Below are positions 1-8,972 of a DNA stretch of 64,000 bases, one piece after another; the first letter of the stretch is position 1; every line of letters begins with the position of its first letter. Made by a program: the position numbers and the translations under genes. Below the pieces are notes generated by a model. That model was given only the letters and a program-made list of their open reading frames with translations, did no database searches and was not told the origin of the DNA. This stretch comes from a gamma proteobacterium HIMB55 (GTDB lineage Bacteria; Pseudomonadota; Gammaproteobacteria; Pseudomonadales; Halieaceae), in assembly GCA_000227505.4 (NCBI GenBank), contig AGIF02000001.1:1508035-1572034 (forward strand), written 5' to 3'.

Positions 1-465
<465 letters not shown>

Positions 466-505
466 CTAGCACACACAAATTGGAAAGAGCCGATTTTTGA
501 GCTGG

Positions 506-964
506 TCACTCGCAATCCTCTGGGCTCGTTGTAAACGTTTGCCAAAGAGTATCGTCGTAGCTGTGCCACCGTCGCATTTCGCTGACGCCATGACTCCGCA
601 CAAAGCCGTCAGACTTGCATGCCATATCATCTTGAATGGCTTTAAACGCAGCGAGTTCACTAGGGGACGATCGCTTGAGTAATCGATATGAAGCTTCCGC
701 AGTACCAGGCTTGAGCGAATAGATGACCGTTCCAGTGTCGCAGTCAAACCCTACCTGCATATAGGTCGTGGGCAACCACACAAGGGCGTTCGATTTATCT
801 ACTTTCCCGCGCGTCGCATTAGACGGCATGCTCACGGTCATCGGTAGCTTCGCACTGAACTCTGCCAATGCGTCAGTAAACGCGGTGCAGAGGGCCTCGC
901 TGACGGCAGCGTTCGCCTGCAAAGGCAGCAGCATGGAGAAAAACCCTACTAACACACCCTTCAT
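506..964 (-). CDS. Small exported protein of unknown function
   Basis: The product has 152 residues. It opens with a clear signal peptide (MKGVLVGFFSMLLPLQANA, cleavage likely after ANA near residue 19), so it should be exported to the periplasm. The mature part is short, has four cysteines that could form disulfides, and shows no domain I recognise. The frame is open further upstream to 1063, but the ATG at 964 is preferred because the signal peptide starts there and a GAGGAGA ribosome site precedes it. It is read toward lacZ with 82 bases between, so the two may be co-transcribed. No function can be assigned. Confidence 0.6.
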   Translation of the reverse strand: MKGVLVGFFSMLLPLQANAAVSEALCTAFTDALAEFSAKLPMTVSMPSNATRGKVDKSNALVWLPTTYMQVGFDCDTGTVIYSLKPGTAEASYRLLKRSSPSELAAFKAIQDDMACKSDGFVRSHGVSEMRRWHSYDDTLWQTFTTSPEDCE

Positions 965-1128
965 TCTTACCTGTCTCCTCGCCTGCGTCATTGCCCCAAT
1001 CAACTCCCCCAGCTGATAACTGCGCTTACCAACGGTAACCGAAGACTCACTTATTGAGAACATTCAGCCAAATCGAATCGCGCAAATCCTCTCTTCAGAT
1101 CCGCAATGCTTTATGGCATCGTCTCTCC

Positions 1129-2337
1129 ATGAAAGCTGAGCGCGATGAACTGGGATTTGATGCGCCTGCCCCCTTGGGGCATCCGGTGCGTGCAAGCATG
1201 CCCGAGCAACATGCCACGGGTCCCCAAATGGGAGAACGTCTCCCTGACTTCAGCGTAAACGACGCCTACGGGAATCGTGTTAACTTCCATGTAGATCGCG
1301 GTGACAGCAAGGCCGCGCTTGTATTCTATCGCTCCGCCGTTTGGTGACCCCCCTGCTGGACGCAGCTAGGTGAGTTGCGAGATTCTTACGCGAAGTTTGA
1401 AGCTGCTGGCATCAAGCTATACGCGCTGTCGTACGACGATCAGGAAACCTTAGCTGAATTTGCCGAAAATCAGCGCATTCCCTACACCCTGCTCTCGGAT
1501 ACGCGCTCGGCGGTTATCAAGCAGTATGGCCTGCTCAACGAGCAGCTAACGGAGGCAGACGGGCCGCTGTACGGAATTCCCTACCCGGGCGTTTACGTGT
1601 GTGACGAACAGGGCGTCGTAACGTCTAAGTTTTTCCACGACTCTTACAAAAAGCGCGAAAGCCCTGAAATGCTGATTGATGCGGCGCTTGGTAAAATTCA
1701 AATCGATGAGTCGGCGCCTAAAGTATCATCCACGGATGGCGGTATTGAAATCACGGCCGCGCTACATGGCGGTAACGGCAGCCTGCGCCAAGGCATTGTA
1801 AGACAGCTTGTCGTGTCCTTTGATTTACCCCAGGGACTGCATATTTACGGTGAGCCAGTGCCTAAAGGCCTGACAGCAACACATATCGAAGTTAAAGGCC
1901 CCGATGGTCTTGTTTTGCTGCCGATGCAGTCGCCTGCCACCCACTCCCTTCATCTCGCTTCGATCGGTGAGACACTTGAAGTCTGGAGTGGTCGGGTGGA
2001 TCTCGTCATCCCGCTTTATCCGGTCGGTGAGCTTGTCAGTGAATGCCGCCCCCTGGACGCACCGAACGTTGAAGTCACCGTTAATGTGACGTTCCAAGCG
2101 TGCAACCAGACCGAGTGCCTTTTACCGCAAACACGACAGCTCTCGTTAACTTTACCGCTCGATGTGGTTGATGTACCTAATCTCGCGATTCACACCGGTC
2201 ACGGCCAGCGAGAAGGTAATTACGACAGCACCCCGGCGATGAAGCGCCTCGTTAGACGAAAAACGCGCGGCAACCCTTTCCGCCTTGCGCAATTTTTATG
2301 GCGGCAGATGAAAATGCGCCGTCAGCTGAAGCGCTGA
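1129..2337 (+). CDS. Putative selenoprotein: redoxin (AhpC/TSA-like) domain fused to a DsbD-N-like domain
   Basis: The frame holds one in-frame TGA at 1345-1347, read here as selenocysteine, giving 402 residues with Sec at about 73. Residues 40-200 form a peroxiredoxin-like redoxin: FYRSAVW, then U-P-P-C-W, then a thioredoxin-fold body that remains fully conserved after the TGA. Family members normally have C-P-x-C there, so Sec replaces the first active-site Cys (C76 is the second). Residues about 220-350 resemble the N-terminal domain of DsbD, including the pair C325 and C330 in FQACNQTECLLPQ; the tail is very basic. No signal peptide is visible, which is odd for a DsbD-N domain. The start is uncertain: the ATG at 1129 is used, but an in-frame TTG exists at 1054. 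An automatic caller would split this gene in two or call it a pseudogene. Confidence 0.82.
1361..1379 (+). promoter_or_regulatory. Candidate bacterial SECIS hairpin of the first selenoprotein
   Basis: CGCAGC (1361-1366) pairs with GTTGCG (1374-1379), including one G-U pair, and encloses the loop TAGGTGA. The loop begins 20 bases after the TGA at 1345-1347. Published bacterial SECIS models expect a short stem whose loop, carrying a G near its start, lies roughly 16-37 bases after the UGA; the stem length and distance fit. A competing fold (CCTGCTG with CAGCTAGG, 1352-1370) places the loop closer to the TGA. The exact active structure is inference. Confidence 0.55.
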
Positions 2338-2470
2338 GTTTTCCAATCATTGAAAAGTCGCGATGCTGCTGAAGGCGTGGAGCAGTGATCTTCACAAAAT
2401 AGAATGACCACGTCTGGAATTAGCCTATGGCTCAGCGCAACTTTTGTGGCTGGGATATCGCCCGCGATTT

Positions 2471-3244
2471 TTACGGCAAAGTGTCGAAATGTGCTTCCAT
2501 AGCGGCCAGAACAACTGCAGGGTCCGAGCGGCGCTGATAGTTCTCAGAAAGATCGCGCCATAAAACCGTGCCATCGCGATCAACCAGTAGCGTTGCGGGC
2601 ACGGGCAAAGCCTTGGCGGGCTCGCTAGCTGGTGCTGAGTGGACGCCTTGGTTACGAAGACCAAACGCATCTGTCACCAATAAGGTCTGATCAGAAAGCA
2701 TTGTGGCTTGAATACCATGCAAATGCCGCTTTTCTGCAATGACCTCTGGCAAGTCGACACTCACGGTGACTACTTTGACGCCGCGCTTATCAAATTCTGG
2801 TCTTAACTCTTCCATTCGACGTAACTCGCCGATGCAGTAGGGTCACCAATGCGCCCTGAAGAATTTAATAAGCACCAGGTGGCCATTGAGTGATCGGGAG
2901 TCGAACTCGGCCCCACTATCATCAACGGACTTAAACCGGGGTATTGTCTCGCCCACATCGATCGCCACATCGCGAGCAACCACCTGCTCACTGATCATCA
3001 TCGTCGCAGGCAGAAATAGCCCTACCACAATGGCGAAGATCGGGGGAACGGCGCCCAGCCAACCCGTTCGCTTCACAAAAGCCAAAACACCAAGGCAAAC
3101 ACAGGCGAGAAAAACTACAACAAAGCCCGTTCGGTCCTCGGGCAGTGCAACCTCGCGGGTGAGATGAAACCAATACCACGCCGTAGATGCCGCGAGTACC
3201 GCCGCCAACAGTCCGATCTTTGTGCCTGGTTTCATATCATTCAT
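2471..3244 (-). CDS. Putative membrane-anchored selenoprotein, peroxiredoxin-like redoxin
   Basis: One in-frame TGA (2843-2845) interrupts an otherwise continuous frame of 257 residues, and is read as selenocysteine at position 134. The N-terminal 90 residues hold three predicted membrane helices (about 10-27, 42-58 and 64-84). A redoxin domain follows: VGETIPRFKSVDDSG, LIKFFRAHW, then U-P-Y-C-I-G-E-L. Many peroxiredoxin-like proteins have HWCPYC at this place, so Sec replaces the first Cys and C137 is the second. The conserved fold continues downstream (VVTVSVD, PVPATLLVDRDG). The protein probably reduces peroxides or disulfides at the inner membrane; topology is not certain. The start is ATG at 3242-3244, with a second ATG four codons in. 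It is convergent with the other selenoprotein gene, 133 bases apart. Confidence 0.82.
2816..2832 (-). promoter_or_regulatory. Candidate bacterial SECIS hairpin of the second selenoprotein
   Basis: On the minus strand TCGGCG (2827-2832) pairs with CGTCGA (2816-2821), six pairs with one G-U, around the loop AGTTA (2822-2826). The loop starts 17 bases after the TGA at 2843-2845, inside the window expected for bacterial SECIS elements. The neighbouring CAT/ATG triplets can extend the stem past a bulged A. This is a fold read by eye, not a computed one. Confidence 0.55.
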
Positions 3245-3394
3245 ACGATGACGCTACCGAAATCCTGTTCGATTCACCAGCAATTTTTTTCAATGTTCGC
3301 CAGGACATTCATCGTAATCTTAAGCGGCCGAGGCGCTTTAAATCGCTCAGCGTAAATCGCATTTCCTTTACGATAATCGGGTTAAGCTAGGGTT

Positions 3395-4888
3395 ATGTTT
3401 AGCGCTATCGACTGGACCATTGTTGGTCTGTACATCGCAATCACCACTTGGATTGGCCACCGGCTAAGAGGTCAGCAGGAGTCCACGCGTGACTTTTTTC
3501 TGGGTGGTCGAGACATCCCCTGGTACGCCGTCAGCGCTTCAATTATCGCAACGACGATTAGCGCCGTAACGTTCATTGGCGTTCCCGCGATCGCCTTCGC
3601 CGCAGATGGCAACTTCACTTACCTGCAACTTGCGGTAGGCGGCATCATCGCGCGATTACTGATAGCGCGGCATCTCCTGCCACGTTACTACGAGCAGGAG
3701 TACTACAGCCCCTACGACTTTATGAGCGATCGATTAGGCCTAGTGATTGGACGTGTCACAGCAGGACTTTTCATGGTGGGAGGCGTGCTAGGCCAGAGCG
3801 TTCGTGTCTATGCCACCGCATTGGTCATCGAATTACTCACTGGCTTGAGTATGGGACAAAGCATCCTCGTCATCGCCGCCTTCGCCATCTTATGGACCTG
3901 GATGGGTGGCGTGGCAGCGGTTATTTGGACTGACTTCGTGCAATTCTTCGTACTCGTACTCGGTGCCATCGGCGCGCTTGTTGTCATCCTTACGACACTG
4001 CCTGATGGCTGGAATACGCTTCAAACTGCTGGATCTGTTGCCGGTAAATTCAAGCTTCTTGATTTCACCACGGATCCGCGGATCGCCTTTACCTTTTGGG
4101 CAGCGCTTATAGCTTTACCCTTCCAAGGCGTTGCAGTCTATGGCACAGACCATCTATTTACGCAGCGGCTGATGTGCTGCAGAAATGTGATAGAGGCCAG
4201 AAAAGCATTACTTTGGAGCATTGTGGGCGAGTGCATACCTGCGCTCATGCTTCTTGTCGGTGTTGGTTTATTTGCGTTTTACGCTCTCTATCCGTTAGAC
4301 CCTTCGCTCGCAACACTGGTTGAGGAAAAAGGGGATCGCATTTTCCCCGTCTTCATACTTAACGAGATGCCTGCCGGCATGAAAGGTTTGTTGATTGCAG
4401 GCGTTCTGAGCGCAGCTATCTCCAGCCTTGATTCGATCCTCGCGGCGCTATCTCAGATTTCAGTCACCATGTTTTATCGTCCTTTCGTACACCCTGCTGG
4501 GAGTGAGATGCATTACCTCTCAGTCTCAAGAGTGCTCGTTATCTTTTGGGGATTGCTCTTAGCAGTGACCGCTTGGCAACTTTCTCAATCCCAAGGAGAT
4601 CTCATAACGCTCGCGTTTTCGATGACCACCTATACCCTGGGCCCTATGCTCGGGCTCTTTATCCTGAGCCTTTTAAGTACTCGATTGCGGGTGGGAGGCA
4701 TCGCCCCTGCCGTGTGCATCAGCGTCTTGGCTGTGCTCATACTGAACGAGCCAGAGTTGTTTACCGCAATCATCGATCACAGTTACACCTCACCCCTCTT
4801 GGCTTGGCCCTGGCTATTCCCGATCGGAACACTCGTTTGCGTCGCATTGGCCATCAGGGGACGTCGAGACGACCCGAGCCGCATTTAG
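3395..4888 (+). CDS. Sodium:solute symporter (SSS/SLC5 family)
   Basis: The 497-residue protein has about thirteen hydrophobic segments and begins with the family's typical first helices (IDWTIVGLYIAITTWIG, then RDFFLGGRDIPWYAVSAS and TTISAVTFIGVPAIAF). The LGGR and the SAVTFIG-like segment are hallmarks of sodium-coupled symporters of the LeuT fold, where the latter lies near the sodium site. It imports a solute across the inner membrane with sodium. The substrate cannot be read from the sequence; sugars, organic acids and amino acids are all known for this family. It stands alone on the plus strand, divergent from the membrane selenoprotein gene. Confidence 0.9.
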   Translation: MFSAIDWTIVGLYIAITTWIGHRLRGQQESTRDFFLGGRDIPWYAVSASIIATTISAVTFIGVPAIAFAADGNFTYLQLAVGGIIARLLIARHLLPRYYEQEYYSPYDFMSDRLGLVIGRVTAGLFMVGGVLGQSVRVYATALVIELLTGLSMGQSILVIAAFAILWTWMGGVAAVIWTDFVQFFVLVLGAIGALVVILTTLPDGWNTLQTAGSVAGKFKLLDFTTDPRIAFTFWAALIALPFQGVAVYGTDHLFTQRLMCCRNVIEARKALLWSIVGECIPALMLLVGVGLFAFYALYPLDPSLATLVEEKGDRIFPVFILNEMPAGMKGLLIAGVLSAAISSLDSILAALSQISVTMFYRPFVHPAGSEMHYLSVSRVLVIFWGLLLAVTAWQLSQSQGDLITLAFSMTTYTLGPMLGLFILSLLSTRLRVGGIAPAVCISVLAVLILNEPELFTAIIDHSYTSPLLAWPWLFPIGTLVCVALAIRGRRDDPSRI

Positions 4889-5088
4889 TATCACTGCATC
4901 CCACCAACTCTGCTTAAAGTAACAACGTTTTCGTTGGCGATGATCTTCGGCGGCAAGTAGTTGCTACTCCCATTAGCTAATCGAAGATAAAGCAAATTGA
5001 CCAGCTTCTAGCGAATGACTGTCATCGACCTTGATGACCACTCCGGCTAGACTCAGGCTCTTATTTAACAGAATGATCAAACCGCCCT

Positions 5089-6471
5089 ATGTACATCACA
5101 TCTCCCGAGTCGACTCTCACTGGAACAAGTTTCATCGATGATGGCGAAAACCCAACACCCATCGAGTTAGTAAAGACATCAGATTTTGATGCACATCAGG
5201 CATCTCTCGACGACTACCAAAAAGCGTCGCTCAAGCGACAAAGTTTTACCGCCAGCAAGGGGCAAGTCGCCTGGCTGAAGTGTGATGAAAAATTCAAGGT
5301 GCTCGTCGGGTGGGATGGGAACGATGATCTCGCCACACTCGGTGGTCTGCCAATGACACTGGTTGAGGGCGATTACAGTCTTGAGACGCCAGTGTCTGAT
5401 CTGCAACTCATTGGCTGGGGAATGGGGAGCTACCAGTTCAACCGCTACAAAAAAGCCTCACGATCGCCTGCTCGGCTGATAATGCCCACCGCGGCCAATA
5501 CAACACGTGTTACCAATAGCGTGCGAGCAGTCTCACTCTGTCGTGATCTTATCAACACGCCTGCGCAAGACATGGCGCCTTCACACCTCGAGGCCGAATC
5601 ACGCGAAATGGCTGCCTGCTTTGGTGCCAGCATCAATGTCACGGTTGGCGATGGCCTACTAGAGTCTGGCTGCGGTGCGATACACGCCGTAGGTCGCGCC
5701 GCGGAGGATGCACCTCGCCTTATTGACCTTACTTGGGGCGATGAAAATGCGCCGAAGGTCACGATCGTTGGCAAAGGCGTTACATTCGACAGCGGCGGCT
5801 TGGACATCAAACCCGGTTCTGCCATGCGCATGATGAAAAAAGATATGGGCGGTGCAGCCAACGCGATTGGCCTTGCCTATTTGATCATGGCGGAAAATCT
5901 GCCTGTTCGATTGCGCTTGCTAGTACCCGCGGCAGAAAACGCTATCGCCGGAAATTCTTTCCGTCCGGGTGATATTTTGCACACCCATAAAGGGTTGACG
6001 GTAGAGATTGATAACACCGATGCCGAGGGGCGATTGCTGCTCTGTGATGCGCTTTCTATTGCTACCGAAGACAAACCTGAGGCCATCTTCGATTTCGCCA
6101 CCTTGACAGGTTCTGCGCGCTCTGCCGTGGGTGCTGAACTCTCCGCCATGTTCTGCAATAACGACGCGCTTGCGGATGCAGTTTCGCAGTCGGGCAGAGA
6201 GGCCGACGACGCCGTGTGGCGAATGCCGCTTCACGGCGACTACAACCACATGCTTAATTCCAAGGTTGCTGACCTAGTGAATTGTGCGCCGTCGCCTTAC
6301 GCAGGCGCCATCACCGCTGCGCTCTTTTTGGAGCGTTTTGTCGATGACACACCGTGGATGCACTTCGATATCAACGCTTTCAACGTTCGAAATCGACCCG
6401 GGCACCCAGAAGGCGGCGAAGCCATGGCGCTTCGCGCTGTCTTTGATTATCTCAATCGTCGCTACGCGTAA
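5089..6471 (+). CDS. Leucyl aminopeptidase family M17 metallopeptidase
   Basis: The protein of 460 residues has a variable N-terminal domain and the M17 catalytic domain from about residue 150. GKGVTFDSGGLDIKPG near 229 supplies metal ligands and the catalytic Lys, and NTDAEGRL near 307 is the family signature, followed by DFATLTGSA. It cleaves N-terminal amino acids from peptides in the cytoplasm using two metal ions, probably as a hexamer. The N-terminal domain differs from E. coli PepA and the protein is shorter (460 versus about 500), so I do not give it the name pepA. The gene is monocistronic, about 200 bases after the symporter gene. Confidence 0.93.
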   Translation: MYITSPESTLTGTSFIDDGENPTPIELVKTSDFDAHQASLDDYQKASLKRQSFTASKGQVAWLKCDEKFKVLVGWDGNDDLATLGGLPMTLVEGDYSLETPVSDLQLIGWGMGSYQFNRYKKASRSPARLIMPTAANTTRVTNSVRAVSLCRDLINTPAQDMAPSHLEAESREMAACFGASINVTVGDGLLESGCGAIHAVGRAAEDAPRLIDLTWGDENAPKVTIVGKGVTFDSGGLDIKPGSAMRMMKKDMGGAANAIGLAYLIMAENLPVRLRLLVPAAENAIAGNSFRPGDILHTHKGLTVEIDNTDAEGRLLLCDALSIATEDKPEAIFDFATLTGSARSAVGAELSAMFCNNDALADAVSQSGREADDAVWRMPLHGDYNHMLNSKVADLVNCAPSPYAGAITAALFLERFVDDTPWMHFDINAFNVRNRPGHPEGGEAMALRAVFDYLNRRYA

Positions 6472-6600
6472 CTGAAATTCCACGCTGGGTCTTCCCGTCG
6501 TGAGTACAAACGCAAAGCGATTAGAGTTGCATTGCCCTCGTATGAAGTACGACAGCAAGCCAGAATGCGGCATATTGGGGTAGAATCCCGGCCCGTAACG

Positions 6601-6830
6601 TATAGAATGCGCGGTCCTTAGTCATGTACCCAAGGCGGCTCAGGCACAACTGAGTCCCTTTTAGATCGAGACTTGAGGAACCGTTAATTGCCGAATAGAG
6701 TGCTTGCGCGCTCAACCCAGTGAACCGCATCGGGCTTGGCGCTGTAAGGATGGCACCGAGCGGAGTGATTTAACGGGTCGGACTGAATTGTAAATAGGGT
6801 CTTTAGGCAGCTGAGCCTTAAGTGAATACG
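6601..6830 (+). ncRNA. Candidate structured RNA with a 6S-like rod fold, upstream of folE2
   Basis: The 423-base gap between the M17 peptidase and folE2 holds no convincing ORF but contains nested complementary segments: 6637-6643 with 6811-6817 (7 pairs), 6656-6662 with 6792-6799 (one bulge), 6681-6687 with 6770-6776 (7 pairs), and a terminal stem 6708-6718 with 6732-6742 (9 of 11 pairs). Between the third and the terminal stem an open bubble of about 20 and 27 bases remains. This long rod with a central bubble, some 180-220 bases long, is the architecture of 6S RNA. A TATAGAAT box at 6601-6608 could serve as a -10. I cannot match the conserved 6S bases with confidence, and a cis-acting folE2 leader is also possible. 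The strand is assumed. Confidence 0.33.
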
Positions 6831-6894
6831 AACGGCACTAGAGCGCATTTAGAAAGTGCAATCCGCTGCCAAACTTAGACTAGCGAAACGTTGA

Positions 6895-7791
6895 ATGAAC
6901 TCGGACGCTCTTCCTGACATTACCAGTGAAGCACTTGCCCAACGCGGTTTACCGCTGCAGTGGGTGGGTATGGAGCAGTTGGACCTCCCGGTGTCTGTCA
7001 CACTCGAAGACGGCAGTACTGTACAAGTGCCTGCTAAAGCCAATGTGTTCGTTAGCCTTGATGACACAGCGAGTAAAGGCATCCACATGTCTCGACTCCA
7101 TGCACTGGTTCAGAAACTGGGTCGTGAAGTGTGCAGCAGAGAGACACTTGATCGCTTTCTGGCAGATTGCATCGAGTCCCAAGCAGGCATTAGCACTAAC
7201 GCAAAGATCGAACTGAGTTTTGAGTTGCTGCTCGAAAAACCAGCCCTGCTGAGCGGTGAGGTCGGCTACCAAGCCTATCCAGTTTCCGCAGTAGGGACCG
7301 CTGTAGACGGCGAGTTCATTTACGAACTCGGATTGACAGTGCCCTACTCCAGCACTTGCCCTTGTTCAGCGTCGCTTGCGCGCCAGCTCTTCGCAAATGC
7401 CGTCGATGAGCAGTTCGAAGGCGATGTTATCGACAAAGCAAGTTTACTCGAGTGGATGCAGTCCGAATCGGGAAGCGTCGCAACACCCCACGCACAGCGA
7501 TCGTATGCTTACGTAAAGCTCATCTCCGAAGCTTCGACATGGCCGTCTTTTGATTCGCTTGTTCGCAACATCGAAAGCGTGATTGGGACGCCCGTGCAGA
7601 CCGCAGTAAAGCGTGTGGACGAGCAGGAGTTCGCGAAACTCAATGCACAAAACTTAATGTTCTGCGAAGACGCAGCACGGCGTATCAAGCAGTCATTAGA
7701 AGCGATGCCCGATGTCGTAGATTACTGGCTGAAAGTTGATCACCGGGAAAGTCTCCACGCGCATAACGCCGTAGCGATCGACCGCAAGTAA
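6895..7791 (+). CDS. folE2: GTP cyclohydrolase FolE2 (type IB)
   Basis: The protein of 298 residues converts GTP to 7,8-dihydroneopterin triphosphate, the first step of folate synthesis (and of queuosine-type tRNA modification). The metal-binding and catalytic segment YSSTCPCSAS is present with Cys at 155 and 157, along with the tunnelling-fold motifs DDTASKGIHMSRLH and NLMFCEDAARRIK. FolE2 does not need zinc specifically, and in many bacteria it replaces or backs up FolE under zinc limitation. I saw no obvious Zur operator upstream. The start is ATG at 6895, with a weak ribosome site. A non-coding region with extensive folding potential lies in front of it. Confidence 0.95.
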   Translation: MNSDALPDITSEALAQRGLPLQWVGMEQLDLPVSVTLEDGSTVQVPAKANVFVSLDDTASKGIHMSRLHALVQKLGREVCSRETLDRFLADCIESQAGISTNAKIELSFELLLEKPALLSGEVGYQAYPVSAVGTAVDGEFIYELGLTVPYSSTCPCSASLARQLFANAVDEQFEGDVIDKASLLEWMQSESGSVATPHAQRSYAYVKLISEASTWPSFDSLVRNIESVIGTPVQTAVKRVDEQEFAKLNAQNLMFCEDAARRIKQSLEAMPDVVDYWLKVDHRESLHAHNAVAIDRK

Positions 7792-7892
7792 CCCCGTTAT
7801 TCGCCACCTCGGAGAAATGTCTAGGGCGGGTTTCTGAGCAAACCGTGCAAAAGGCGTTCAGCGCCCCTACCTTAAGCGCTACTCAAGTAACC

Positions 7893-8486
7893 CTAGTGTC
7901 GATCAGGCTCTCTGAGGCCCGATGTAATGCCCCAACGGTTCACAAGATCGTTCTCAAGCTCAAACAAATCTAATACGCGTCCAACGCTGTGGTTAATGAT
8001 GTCATCCACACTTTCGGGACGGGTATACATGGCAGGAAGCGGTGGCGCGATAATCGCCCCCATCTCAGAGAGCGCTGTCATTGTTCTCAAGTGACCCGTA
8101 TGAAACGGTGTCTCGCGTACCATCAATACCAGTTTTCTTCGCTCTTTAAGGACAACATCAGCCGCACGGGTAAGGAGTGACGACGTAACACCCGTTGCAA
8201 TTTCAGACATAGTTCGCACAGAGCATGGCGCAATCACCATGCCTGCAGTCGGAAATGAACCGCTCGAAACCGCAGCGCCCACATCCTTCACCGGATACCA
8301 ATGATCAGCGAGCGCTTTGACGTCATCAGCGCGAAGATCACTTTCGTAGCTCAAAGTAAGTTCAGCAGACTTACTCATAACCAAATGTGTTTCCACATTC
8401 GATGCACGCAAAGCTTCGAGCATACGGATGCCGTAAATGATGCCGGAGGCGCCACTGATTCCTACGATTAGCTTCTGTTTACTCAT
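7893..8486 (-). CDS. ubiX: Flavin prenyltransferase UbiX
   Basis: The protein of 197 residues attaches a dimethylallyl group to FMN, making the prenylated flavin used by the decarboxylase UbiD in ubiquinone synthesis. The flavoprotein-fold start VGISGASGIIYGIRMLEAL (residues 8-26), APCSVRTMSEIATG and the VLMVRETPFH segment are typical of the UbiX/Pad1 family. The length fits the usual 190-210. The ATG at 8484-8486 is preferred over an in-frame start six codons upstream, because it places the glycine-rich loop at the family's usual distance. It stands alone and is convergent with folE2. Confidence 0.93.
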   Translation of the reverse strand: MSKQKLIVGISGASGIIYGIRMLEALRASNVETHLVMSKSAELTLSYESDLRADDVKALADHWYPVKDVGAAVSSGSFPTAGMVIAPCSVRTMSEIATGVTSSLLTRAADVVLKERRKLVLMVRETPFHTGHLRTMTALSEMGAIIAPPLPAMYTRPESVDDIINHSVGRVLDLFELENDLVNRWGITSGLREPDRH

Positions 8487-8972
8487 TGAGATAACTCTAC
8501 GCACAATTAAACGATGTAACGTCTTTTCGCAGAATCGGCTTGTTGAAGAGCCGGCTTAAATGCAGCCTACCCTCCGCTTCACCTGTGCGGGGCTAACGGC
8601 ACATTGTCCTGCCTTGAGACGACTGCGACTCTAACCGGAAATCCCCCGAACCGCCACAGACCAAGCTCTCGCAAGCGATCTCTGCTTGGACAGCTTCGTC
8701 TCGCTCAGACTGGGCTGCGCAAGACGTCGACAGGGGATGCGAAGAAAATACGCATCGCGGTAAGCGAGAGGCTTAAAAAGGACGCAGCGGCAGCCTATCG
8801 TTTTGCTTACGTCCACCTTCCTCTTTTAAGCGCTTGCGCTACCAAGTTTAAATTGCATCGATGTCAGTTATATCTGAGCGAGACCTCTGCCAAACGCGAT
8901 TGACCCGAGCGAGTGTTGCTCCTTATTGTGAGTACTGAAACGAAATCATTCAGAGGCTGGAGATAGTCGAAC
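8487..8972. other. 486-base non-coding gap with one inverted repeat
   Basis: This stretch separates the ubiX start from the DUF3604 gene and must hold both divergent promoters. Reading frames inside it are short and have no recognisable product. It contains an inverted repeat, CCAAGC and GCTTGG, around 8671-8699. I see no tRNA, riboswitch or known small RNA. Confidence 0.4.

Noticed and set aside
1054-2337. Frameshifted or nonsense pseudogene reading of the first redoxin gene
   Set aside because: The frame does not shift, only one TGA occurs, it sits at the catalytic Cys codon, and the neighbour shows the same pattern. Selenocysteine explains this better.
2330-2441. Inverted repeat GCGCTGAG/CTCAGCGC about 90 bases apart between the two selenoprotein genes
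   Set aside because: Eight bases with a long spacer and no T run is compatible with chance; no clear terminator function.
5445-6249. Long minus-strand ORFs inside the M17 peptidase gene
   Set aside because: Antisense shadows of a well-supported gene; same reasoning applies to the long antisense frames inside hrpA, fadD, mnmC, aceA and hscA.
8604-8903. 99-codon plus-strand ORF in the gap before the DUF3604 gene
   Set aside because: It has no ribosome site, no recognisable domain and an irregular composition; a shorter minus-strand frame overlaps it with equal lack of support.
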